Part shown: piece after piece, positions 1 to 6,329 of the stretch
Layout of the letters: each line of letters begins with the position of its first letter
Numbering within the stretch: the first letter of the stretch is position 1
NCBI GenBank assembly: GCA_945947045.1
Contig: CAMEXG010000121.1
Span: forward strand, 1-6,346
Direction of reading: 5' to 3'
DNA from: an uncultured Spirochaetales bacterium
Lineage (GTDB): Bacteria; Spirochaetota; Spirochaetia; Sphaerochaetales; Sphaerochaetaceae
Length of the DNA: 6,346 nucleotides
Made by a program: the position numbers and the translations under genes
Notes under the pieces: generated by a model
Told to the model about the DNA's origin: nothing
The model's database searches: none
Seen by the model: the letters and a program-made list of their open reading frames with translations, nothing else

Positions 1-14
1 ATTACGCCAGTCTA

Positions 15-995
15 TTAGGATTTAGTACATAACTTTTGCACTTGTTGTGTTATATCAGAAACTTTCTTTGATTCAGTATTGATGATGATTCTTACTAAGT
101 TTTTCTCTGCTTCTGTCAGTGTCTTCCAAATAAGATCATAAGAATCCTTGAATATGATATGACGAAAAGAGGAGATAAGATCCTCCATTGTATGGTCATC
201 GTTTTTGTTAAAATATAACGAACCCATTACTTGATAGGCGTAGGCATAACCTTTCACAAACCTTGAAAGCTTTGCAGCCTCTTTCTCGTCTATATTAAGG
301 AGCTTTTGATACATATATGCAGTGTCATACTGGTTCAACGATTTGATCTCTACAGAATCACTTCTTTTGAAAAAAGTCAGGTTTTTGTCTTCAGTCAATT
401 CTTCGATATTTTGGTAGAGACCCGTACACACGAGATATATGTTTCTATATCCTTCAAGAAGTAACGAACCCCAAATAGAAAGAAACTGAACCATCTCCTG
501 TGTACGGGAGATGTCATCAATACCTACAAGGATATTGATTTTCTTTTTCTGAACTTTACCTATCATCTCTGCCATTGTGGCTTCATCTGAATAGTAGTTC
601 ATATTCTCTTCAGATGAATAAGAAACACCCACCTTTCCTGAGGCTTCTATTATCTTAATTTTGCCACTTGAGCTTATTTCGGAATTCTTTGTAGTCGAAT
701 GCAGCCTGTTATCGATAAAAGGTTCCTTGCTTAGTTTAGATATAAGAGTTTTTATTGGATTTCCAGCACTGGAAAGAGGATACACCAGCCATTTATCTTT
801 TCTTTGAAAATGGCCAAGTATTTGACTGTACTCTACAGATTTTCCAGAACCTCTTAATCCTACTATCTTATATATGTATTTTGATGATTCAGGGTTTTCA
901 AAACTGTTAATGACAATATCCTTGTAATGCATATCAATATATGTTTTTCCTGCTATTCCTGGCGTTCTTGTAAAAGGATCAACTACATTAAACAT
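15..995 (-). CDS. AAA-type (archaeal-type) ATPase, possibly C-terminally shortened
   Basis: Predicted cytoplasmic P-loop ATPase of 326 residues, of the archaeal-type ATPase / STAND-like group; the cellular role of that group is mostly unknown. The N-terminus (PFTRTPGIAGK) is followed by a Walker A motif, GLRGSGKS, at residues 46-53. Walker B is ILVGIDDIS at about 155-163, with acidic D160/D161. A sensor-1-like strand, IYLVCTGL, is at 186-193, and R211 in FFKRSD is a candidate arginine finger. There is no signal peptide or membrane segment. The C-terminus looks like the first helices of a winged-helix domain (about 293-326) and then stops at tandem TAA-TAG codons, so the usual wing and tail seem to be missing. 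The start ATG has only a weak AGAGA Shine-Dalgarno 5 bases upstream. It is transcribed divergently from the other four genes and is visibly more AT-rich, which suggests separate acquisition. Fold assignment is confident; function is unknown. Confidence 0.8.
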   Translation of the reverse strand: MFNVVDPFTRTPGIAGKTYIDMHYKDIVINSFENPESSKYIYKIVGLRGSGKSVEYSQILGHFQRKDKWLVYPLSSAGNPIKTLISKLSKEPFIDNRLHSTTKNSEISSSGKIKIIEASGKVGVSYSSEENMNYYSDEATMAEMIGKVQKKKINILVGIDDISRTQEMVQFLSIWGSLLLEGYRNIYLVCTGLYQNIEELTEDKNLTFFKRSDSVEIKSLNQYDTAYMYQKLLNIDEKEAAKLSRFVKGYAYAYQVMGSLYFNKNDDHTMEDLISSFRHIIFKDSYDLIWKTLTEAEKNLVRIIINTESKKVSDITQQVQKLCTKS

Positions 996-1006
996 ATATA
1001 TCTCTT

Positions 1007-1063
1007 TTTTGTTATTAATTTTTATATTTGTTATCTTTTGTTATTAATTTTTATTTTTGTTAT
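1007..1063. repeat. Tandem direct repeat, two 28-base copies with 29-base period
   Basis: Copies at 1007-1034 and 1036-1063 match at 27 of 28 positions; the only difference is A at 1026 against T at 1055. The octamer TTTGTTAT (ATAACAAA on the minus strand) occurs twice in each copy, starting at 1008, 1027, 1037 and 1056. The spacings are therefore 19, 10 and 19 bases, or about two, one and two helical turns. The array begins 12 bases upstream of the ATPase start codon, next to its weak ribosome binding site. That would suit an operator or autoregulatory site for the ATPase gene (inference). A simple duplication in AT-rich DNA is the alternative. Confidence 0.85.
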
Positions 1064-1124
1064 GGTTTAGGTATTTTGGGTACAAAAGCAATTACAGAAA
1101 GAAAATAAAAAATATTTCTTAAAA

Positions 1125-1130
1125 ATTATA
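1125..1130 (-). promoter_or_regulatory. Candidate -10 box for the minus-strand ATPase gene
   Basis: A perfect TATAAT hexamer reads on the minus strand in the context TTTAGTATAATTT. A spacer of 17 puts the -35 at CACTAC, which is a poor match, so the call rests on the -10 alone. Transcription from here would give a leader of roughly 120 bases that contains the tandem repeat at 1007-1063. In AT-rich DNA a chance match is quite possible. Confidence 0.3.
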
Positions 1131-1176
1131 CTAAATAAGGGGTGAGGGTAGTGCATGGTAAAAAGAACGGTGTTAA

Positions 1177-1182
1177 TATAAT
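1177..1182 (+). promoter_or_regulatory. Candidate -10 box for the PIG-L/TerB-like gene pair
   Basis: A perfect TATAAT lies on the plus strand, 57 bases upstream of the PIG-L-family start codon. The -35 position (about 1154-1159, CATGGT) does not resemble TTGACA. The placement is reasonable for a leader of about 50 bases, but only the -10 supports it. GATAAT at 1202-1207 is a weaker alternative. Confidence 0.35.
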
Positions 1183-1225
1183 AACATAAGGTCATTACTA
1201 GGATAATTTATATAAGGGGAATCAA

Positions 1226-1233
1226 AAAGGAGA
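1226..1233 (+). promoter_or_regulatory. Strong ribosome binding site of the PIG-L-family gene
   Basis: AAAGGAGA contains the Shine-Dalgarno core AAGGAG at 1227-1232, 7 bases before the ATG at 1240. It decides the start: the protein then begins directly at the first beta strand (MNYLVVVAH), as is normal for PIG-L proteins. Confidence 0.85.
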
Positions 1234-1239
1234 AAATAT

Positions 1240-1896
1240 ATGAATTATCTAGTTGTCGTGGCTCATTCGGGGGATGAGATTCTCGGCTGTGGCGGCACTA
1301 TCCAAAAGCTAATTGAAAGTGGTGCCGGAGTATCTGTATGCGTTCTTGACGGAAAGAAAAGCTATGGAGAGAGGTCTTCGGGAGAAACTATTCCCGACCA
1401 TAGGATTGCGCTCTCTTCCTTTGGTATGAACACAGATAATCTTTGGATGTTGAATAAGAAGAAGGAAAATGTCCCTTTTTCCTGTCTTGTATCATTTATT
1501 GAAAGGTGTATGATTGAAAACAATGTGGATTCCTTGATCACCTATCACCCTGCCGTGGGTGACAGGGAGAGAAGGGAGGCTGCCAGAGCGACTCAGAAAG
1601 CATCTCAGCTTTATAAAAGAAATAGAGACGTAAGGCCTCTTGTTGCCCTTATGTATATGGAGTTCCCTTCCGCCACTGATATTTCCCTAGATCCCACTGT
1701 AAGATGGTTCTCTCCCAACTTCTATGTAACACTGTCAAAACAGATGTTGGAAAAGAAAGAGAAGGCCGTTACTCTTATGAGCGGTATGGATGCCGTGACG
1801 AGCGCAGAGACAATAAGAGGCGTGGCTGCAATGAGGGGAGCCCAGTCAGGAAGTATGTACAGCGAAGCCTTTGAAAGTGTATATATAAGAGTCTAG
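1240..1896 (+). CDS. PIG-L/LmbE-family protein with altered zinc/catalytic residues
   Basis: 218 residues, the normal size for the PIG-L (LmbE-like) N-acetyl-sugar deacetylase family, whose active members remove acetyl groups from GlcNAc-type substrates with a zinc ion. The N-terminus VVVAHSGDEILGCGGTI (residues 5-21) matches the family signature AHPDDEVLGCGGTI. The C-terminal region, with SPNFYVTLS near 158-166 and AMRGAQSG near 197-204, matches the subfamily often found beside nonulosonic-acid (legionaminic/neuraminic) genes. Two ligand positions, H9 and D12, are kept. The Asp that acts as general base in MshB is G11 here. The region after TYHP (101-104), which should carry Asp-His with the third zinc ligand, reads DRERREA (108-114), so that His appears to be R111. 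Deacetylase activity is therefore doubtful; a binding role or shifted chemistry is possible. It is cytoplasmic, with no signal peptide, and lies 8 bases upstream of the TerB-like gene, so the two are almost certainly co-transcribed. Family is confident; activity is not. Confidence 0.85.
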   Translation: MNYLVVVAHSGDEILGCGGTIQKLIESGAGVSVCVLDGKKSYGERSSGETIPDHRIALSSFGMNTDNLWMLNKKKENVPFSCLVSFIERCMIENNVDSLITYHPAVGDRERREAARATQKASQLYKRNRDVRPLVALMYMEFPSATDISLDPTVRWFSPNFYVTLSKQMLEKKEKAVTLMSGMDAVTSAETIRGVAAMRGAQSGSMYSEAFESVYIRV

Positions 1897-1904
1897 AGGG
1901 ATAT

Positions 1905-2357
1905 ATGACGGAATTTGATGACTTGTGTAGAGAGGCTGAAGATATAGACTTTGAAACAAGGTGTGCGATTCTTAAGGGTAAGAGCCAAGAGATTCTGCCG
2001 CTTTTATCGGAAAAAAGCGAAGATGGAGAGAGCGGGGCGGATATTCTCTCCACCTTCCTCTTCTCTGCAATGGCTGCAGACGGCAGATTGTGTAGAGAAG
2101 AGTATGATCTTTTGTATCCTCTTCTATCTTCTTTTCTAGGAGAGAAGATCAACTACACGGACGCAAAGAAGGCAGTAGGCGCCATGAGAAAAGAAAACAG
2201 GGAGATGAAGAAGATTTCAGAAGACATGGTAGGTGTTCTTGCTGAATTCTCCGAGGATCTCAGAAGAGAGATTGTTCTTGTGATAATGATGATATGCGCC
2301 GCCGACGGTAAGATTTCTCTCTCTGAAAAGCTGTGGATCAAGAAGCTTTTGTTTTAG
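1905..2357 (+). CDS. Small TerB-like helical protein
   Basis: 150 residues, soluble, no signal peptide, rich in acidic and basic residues and predicted mostly helical. Two internal copies of an Ala-Asp-Gly motif followed by an acidic helix are visible: AADGRLCREEYDLL at 57-70 and AADGKISLSEKLWIKKLL at 132-149. This pairing is the hallmark of the TerB / tellurite-resistance-type fold, in which the acidic residues can bind metal. The name reflects fold only; nothing here links the gene to tellurite. The protein ends right after the second motif helix, slightly short for the fold. The ATG is preceded by GAGGG at 1896-1900, which overlaps the stop codon of the PIG-L-family gene, so translation may be coupled. 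The conserved link to a PIG-L protein, if any, is unknown. A DUF-type helical protein unrelated to TerB is the alternative. Confidence 0.75.
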   Translation: MTEFDDLCREAEDIDFETRCAILKGKSQEILPLLSEKSEDGESGADILSTFLFSAMAADGRLCREEYDLLYPLLSSFLGEKINYTDAKKAVGAMRKENREMKKISEDMVGVLAEFSEDLRREIVLVIMMICAADGKISLSEKLWIKKLLF

Positions 2358-2481
2358 TTTTGGATAAAGAAATAATAAAAATACAGTTTTCTGCATAAAC
2401 CCCGATTGACCAAACCATCATTTTGTTTTTCCATAGAAACGCACTCCCTAAAAGGGGAAATATATTTTCTAGGAGAAAAAC
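2358..2481 (+). other. Intergenic leader before the isopropylmalate-synthase-like gene
   Basis: This 124-base AT-rich gap separates the two plus-strand gene pairs. TTGACC at 2406-2411 is a fair -35, but nothing near TATAAT follows at 16-18 bases. CCCT-AAA-AGGG at 2446-2456 could form only a 4-bp hairpin and has no T-run, so it is not a convincing terminator. No upstream ATG, leucine-rich leader peptide or T-box consensus is seen. The end carries a good Shine-Dalgarno, AGGAG (2471-2475), 6 bases before the ATG at 2482. Whether the four plus-strand genes form one operon or two is left open. Confidence 0.5.
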
Positions 2482-3876
2482 ATGAAAAAAATCATTGTTT
2501 CTGACTACACTCTAAAAGAACTATGTACAAAAGATGGCTCTCAGCTACTTTTCAGGGAGAAACTATCTGTTGCACTATCTATTTCCCGTTATGGAGCAGA
2601 TGTCATTGAATTGCCACCGGTAAAAAAGGCCAAGGAAGACAGCGTGGTATATAAGACCATCTCCGAGTCTGTAAAGAACTCGAAGATCCTCATTCCCGTG
2701 GGAATAACCGGGGAGAGCGTAAAGATTGCCGCAGAGTGCGTGAAGTCAGCTCTCCATCCTGTTCTTCAGGTTTCTCTTCCTGTATCTACTGTACAGATGG
2801 AGTATATGTACAGGTTAAAGGGACCGAAGATGGTGGAGACAATAAAGACCTTGGTCTCAATGTGTAGGTCATATAGCGAAGAAGTAGAGTTTGAGGCATT
2901 GGATGCCACAAGGGCCGAGATTCCTTTCCTTATTGAATGTATTAAGGCTGCTGAGGAGGAGGGGGCTACAAGCATCGCTCTCTCTGATGACTCGGGAGAG
3001 ATGATGGGTGATGAAATCGGAGCCTTTGTTTCGGAGGTAAAGAAAGAGACCAAGCTCCCCTTGATCATAAAAGTGTCCGACCATCTCTCAATGGGAGTCA
3101 GCGACGCTCTATTTGCACTTAAGGCGGGAGCAGACGGTGTTAAATGCAGCATTACCGGCGGCAGCGCCCTCTCTACCGATGATTTTGCCTCCGCCCTCCG
3201 TGCCAAAGGCGACAAGATCGGAGTAAGGTCTTCATTGAAGTTTACAGAAATACACAGCGATATAGAAACACTGTTGAAGAGTATGCAGAAGAGCGTTAAG
3301 GAAGAAGAGAATGCTACTCTCGACGGCGCAGTATTCTTGGATTCATCTTCTACTCAGGAAGAAGTGTCTGAAGCTGTAAAAGCCCTGGGTTATGACCTGG
3401 ACGGCGACGACGAGAAAAAGGTATATGACGCAGTCAAGAGACTTACAGAGAAAAAGAGCAGCATAGGAGCAAAAGAGCTGGAGGCGGTGGTTGCCTCCTC
3501 CGCTATGCAGGTTCCTGCAACATATACTCTCAAAAGCTACGTCTCAACTATCTCGAACATGGTCAACGCGGTGTCCAACGTGATACTTGAAGATGAGAAC
3601 GGAACACTTTCCGGCGTAGCTACAGGAGACGGTCCTATTGACAGCGCCTTCAAAGCCATCGAAACATGTATAGGCCATCACTATGAGCTTGATGATTTCC
3701 AGATTCAGGCGGTTACAGAGGGAAAAGAAGCTTTGGGCTCTGCTCTTGTACGTCTTAGATCTTCGGGACGCCTATACAGTGGAAACGGTCTCTCCACCGA
3801 TATCTGCGGCGCTTCTATCAGGGCATACATCAACGCACTCAACAAGATTGCATATGAGGAGGGCCGTAACAAATGA
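2482..3876 (+). CDS. 2-isopropylmalate-synthase-like protein with LeuA regulatory domain and degenerate active site
   Basis: 464 residues, shorter than typical LeuA (about 500-520). Residues 1 to about 255 form an HMGL-type TIM barrel. About 300-340 resembles the LeuA linker subdomain, and about 345-458 is a well-kept LeuA dimerisation/allosteric domain, with GVATGDGPIDSAFKAIE at 378-394 and DICGASIRAYINALNKI at 440-456. That domain binds leucine as feedback inhibitor in LeuA. The catalytic barrel is abnormal. The DxTLRDGEQ motif reads DYTLKELC (8-15), so the catalytic Arg is K12 and the metal-binding Asp is E13. The metal-binding HxHND reads KVSDH (197-201), so both His are lost. The GERAGN motif reads GGSALS (226-231). 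Normal acetyl-CoA plus ketoisovalerate condensation is therefore unlikely; a leucine-sensing or scaffolding role, or a different reaction, is inferred. The stop codon overlaps the start of the next gene by 4 bases, so the two products are made together and may interact. Fold and regulatory domain are confident; function is not. Confidence 0.85.
   Translation: MKKIIVSDYTLKELCTKDGSQLLFREKLSVALSISRYGADVIELPPVKKAKEDSVVYKTISESVKNSKILIPVGITGESVKIAAECVKSALHPVLQVSLPVSTVQMEYMYRLKGPKMVETIKTLVSMCRSYSEEVEFEALDATRAEIPFLIECIKAAEEEGATSIALSDDSGEMMGDEIGAFVSEVKKETKLPLIIKVSDHLSMGVSDALFALKAGADGVKCSITGGSALSTDDFASALRAKGDKIGVRSSLKFTEIHSDIETLLKSMQKSVKEEENATLDGAVFLDSSSTQEEVSEAVKALGYDLDGDDEKKVYDAVKRLTEKKSSIGAKELEAVVASSAMQVPATYTLKSYVSTISNMVNAVSNVILEDENGTLSGVATGDGPIDSAFKAIETCIGHHYELDDFQIQAVTEGKEALGSALVRLRSSGRLYSGNGLSTDICGASIRAYINALNKIAYEEGRNK
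3856..3863 (+). promoter_or_regulatory. Ribosome binding site inside the upstream gene, with ATGA start-stop overlap
   Basis: GAGGAGGG lies within the last codons of the isopropylmalate-synthase-like gene and contains AGGAGG at 3857-3862, 10 bases before the ATG at 3873. That ATG shares ATGA with the upstream stop codon. This fixes the start of the fusion gene and indicates translational coupling. Confidence 0.85.
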
Positions 3877-6329
3877 AGCTCTCATTCTCAACTAAAGATG
3901 TGAAAAAGCCATCTTTTCAGTCTCTCTGCAGGATAGCTTCCGAGTATGGAGTGGATGGCTTTGAAATCTACGATGCTCTCTCTGAAAGAAAGGAGCATAA
4001 AGATTCTGTACTTCGCACCGATGGCCTCAGCGCCTCAAAGAGCATGCTCTCCACTCACTCCCTGGAGGTTTCGGCCCTTACTTATCCGTCACCTCTCGAT
4101 AAAGAAGAAGCCGATGAAAACACACTTCTGCAGTATATCGACATCGCATCCGTCTCTGGAATCGAGAATATCATCGTTTCTCTTTCTTCCCTTGTCGAGC
4201 CAAGCGTTCTTGTGGAGAAATATAAAAAAGCCGCGGAGAAGGCGGTAAAGGAGGGTGTATCCATCCTCTTTGAGACAAAGGGCGTTCTTTCAAAGACCAG
4301 TTCCCTCCTTCCTTATTTCTCAGCCTTCGCTTCCGCCAGCCTGGGAGCCGCTTGGAATACCAGAGAGACTTTCTTCTCCTCCTCGGAAAGTGCGGAGACA
4401 ACTATAAAGACTCTGGGCGCATATATCCGCTATGTGCGTCTCGGAGACAGTGACGGAGAAAAGAGCGTCCTTGTAGGGGAAGGAAAGCTTCCTGTGTCCC
4501 AATTTCTGGGTGCATTGAGGTCTCTTAACTATGAAGGTTTCATTACTGTGGACTGGAACGAAGAAGTAACGGACCCGGATATTGTTCTCACCCACTTTGT
4601 CTCCTTCATGGACAGAAAGGGTGGAGATAACTCATCTGCAGTCACTCTTTATGAAAACAGAAGTAAGACGGGAACTTTCCCATGGGAGAAATATAAGACC
4701 ATAGACGCTACATTCAGCGACGTCTTGGATACTATGGTCTCTCTTTATCCCGACCAGTATGCCTTTAAGTATACAACTCTCGACTACACTAGGACCTATA
4801 GGGAATTCAGACGTGACGTAGATAGAACTGCAGCGGCTTTCATTGCTCTCGGAGTAAAGCCAGGCTACCATGTGGCGGTTTGGGCCACCAACGTTCCCGA
4901 GTGGTTTATATCCTTCTGGGCCGCTACAAAGATCGGTGCTGTTCTTGTTACTGTCAACACTGCTTATAAGATTCATGAAGTGGAGTATCTGTTACGCCAA
5001 TCCGACACCCATACCCTGGTAATGATCGAGAGCCTGAAGGATATCAACTACAAAGAGATTGTCAAAGAGCTTTGTCCGGAACTTAAAGGCCATAAAAAAG
5101 GCGATCCTTTATATACGGAGAAGCTTCCATTCTTAAGAAACATCGTAACTGTAGGCTTTGAGATGGAAGGAGCCTTGGAATGGCATGAGATGATAGAGAA
5201 GGGTAAAGAGGTTCCTATTGAAGAAGTCAAGAGAAGAGCCTCTCTTGTCCAGCCTGACGATGTATGCAACATGCAGTACACTTCAGGAACCACAGGCTTC
5301 CCGAAGGGCGTCATGCTTACTCATAGAAATATTGTCAACAATGGAAAAACCATCGGTGACAGAATGGATATGTCTACAGCTGACAGGATGATGATCCAGG
5401 TGCCTATGTTCCATTGCTTCGGCATGGTTCTCTCCATGACCAGCATGATGACACACGGCGGCACTCTCTGTCCTATTCCATACTTCTCACCCAAGTCTTC
5501 CCTCTCTTGTATCACAGAAGAGAAGATTACATGCTTCAACGGTGTTCCAACTATGTTTGTCGCAATGTTCAGCCATCCAGATTTCTCTAAGACTGATTTC
5601 TCTCACATTAGGACAGGCATTATGGCTGGAGCCAACTGTCCTCCGGATTTGATGAAGAGAGCAAGCGTCGAGATGAACATGAAGGAGATTCTCTCCGTCT
5701 ATGGTCAGACTGAAGCTTCTCCTGGCTGTACTATGGGTGAAGTAAACGAAGATCTGGAACATAGAACAGAGACTGTGGGAAGTGCCTTCCCGGGAGTTGA
5801 GTGCAAGATCATCGACCCGGAGACAGGGGAGGATCTTCCTGACGGAGTAAACGGTGAGTTTGTAGCCAGAGGCTTCAACATTATGAAGGGCTACTATAAG
5901 ATGCCTGAAGCTACAGCCCAGACTATCGATAAGGACGGCTGGCTCCATACCGGCGATATTTGCTGTAGGACTGCAGACGGCTACTATAAGGTGACAGGAA
6001 GACTTAAGGATATGATCATCAGAGGAGGTGAGAACCTCTACCCGAGAGAGATAGAGGAGTTCTATCTCACTAATCCAAAGATCAAGGACGTGCAGGTTGT
6101 AGGTGTTAAAGACGAAGTCTATGGCGAAGAAGCTTGTGCTTGGGTTATTCTCCACGATGGAGAATCTTCCGATGAAAATGAGATGAAGGCTTATGGTCTT
6201 AAGAGCATGGCTCGCCATAAGGTTCCAAGATATTTCATCTTTACTAAAGATTTTCCTATGAATGCGGCAGGAAAGATACTGAAGTATAAGATGAAGGATG
6301 AGTCTGAGAAGATGCTTGGACTGAAATAA
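3873..6329 (+). CDS. Fusion of a xylose-isomerase-like TIM barrel to a fatty-acyl-CoA synthetase
   Basis: 818 residues, about 270 more than a free-standing acyl-CoA ligase. Residues 1 to about 248 form a sugar-phosphate isomerase/epimerase (AP-endonuclease-2 superfamily) barrel, seen from YGVDGFEIYDA (25-35), ILFET (131-135), YVRLGDSDG (187-195), VGEGKLP (201-207) and the terminal strand GFITVDW (222-228). A linker (about 249-275) leads to a complete adenylate-forming domain at about 277-818. Its motifs are the P-loop YTSGTTGFPKG (469-479), YGQTEAS (610-616), GWLHTGD (689-695), GRLKDMIIRGGENLYPREIE (709-728) and PMNAAGK (795-801) with catalytic K801. This half resembles YngI/FadD-type medium- or long-chain acyl-CoA synthetases: it should activate a carboxylic acid with ATP and pass it to CoA. 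Chain length cannot be read from sequence. The barrel keeps E134 and D192, but usual ligand positions read N162, R189 and D227, so isomerase activity is doubtful. No signal peptide or membrane segment. The gene is coupled to the isopropylmalate-synthase-like gene, suggesting a joint role in acyl-acid metabolism. Confidence 0.88.
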   Translation: MKLSFSTKDVKKPSFQSLCRIASEYGVDGFEIYDALSERKEHKDSVLRTDGLSASKSMLSTHSLEVSALTYPSPLDKEEADENTLLQYIDIASVSGIENIIVSLSSLVEPSVLVEKYKKAAEKAVKEGVSILFETKGVLSKTSSLLPYFSAFASASLGAAWNTRETFFSSSESAETTIKTLGAYIRYVRLGDSDGEKSVLVGEGKLPVSQFLGALRSLNYEGFITVDWNEEVTDPDIVLTHFVSFMDRKGGDNSSAVTLYENRSKTGTFPWEKYKTIDATFSDVLDTMVSLYPDQYAFKYTTLDYTRTYREFRRDVDRTAAAFIALGVKPGYHVAVWATNVPEWFISFWAATKIGAVLVTVNTAYKIHEVEYLLRQSDTHTLVMIESLKDINYKEIVKELCPELKGHKKGDPLYTEKLPFLRNIVTVGFEMEGALEWHEMIEKGKEVPIEEVKRRASLVQPDDVCNMQYTSGTTGFPKGVMLTHRNIVNNGKTIGDRMDMSTADRMMIQVPMFHCFGMVLSMTSMMTHGGTLCPIPYFSPKSSLSCITEEKITCFNGVPTMFVAMFSHPDFSKTDFSHIRTGIMAGANCPPDLMKRASVEMNMKEILSVYGQTEASPGCTMGEVNEDLEHRTETVGSAFPGVECKIIDPETGEDLPDGVNGEFVARGFNIMKGYYKMPEATAQTIDKDGWLHTGDICCRTADGYYKVTGRLKDMIIRGGENLYPREIEEFYLTNPKIKDVQVVGVKDEVYGEEACAWVILHDGESSDENEMKAYGLKSMARHKVPRYFIFTKDFPMNAAGKILKYKMKDESEKMLGLK

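Noticed and set aside
996..1239. Possible tRNA, small RNA, CRISPR or insertion-sequence end in the divergent spacer
   Set aside because: There is no cloverleaf, no spaced repeat array beyond the two tandem copies, and no terminal inverted repeats; the rest is plain AT-rich sequence.
1775..2152. Minus-strand open frame of 125 codons spanning the PIG-L/TerB-like junction
   Set aside because: It is rich in Ser, Arg and Leu without motifs and overlaps two well-supported genes.
2446..2467. CCCTAAAAGGG hairpin followed by the palindrome AAATATATTT, considered as a terminator or leader structure
   Set aside because: The stem is only 4 bp and no T-run follows. It sits next to the Shine-Dalgarno, so a terminator is unlikely and any regulatory structure is unsupported.
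2358..2481. Leucine leader-peptide attenuator or T-box, looked for because the next gene has a LeuA regulatory domain
   Set aside because: There is no ATG or GTG start in the leader, no run of leucine codons, and no T-box consensus.
2766..3215. Minus-strand open frame of 149 codons opposite the isopropylmalate-synthase-like gene
   Set aside because: It is low-complexity, Ser/Ala-rich sequence with no family resemblance and mirrors the coding strand; the plus-strand protein is clearly the real one.
5487..6218. A long open frame on the minus strand (243 codons) opposite the ligase domain
   Set aside because: It lies fully antisense to highly conserved acyl-CoA synthetase motifs, has no recognisable domain, and is explained by codon bias of the real gene.
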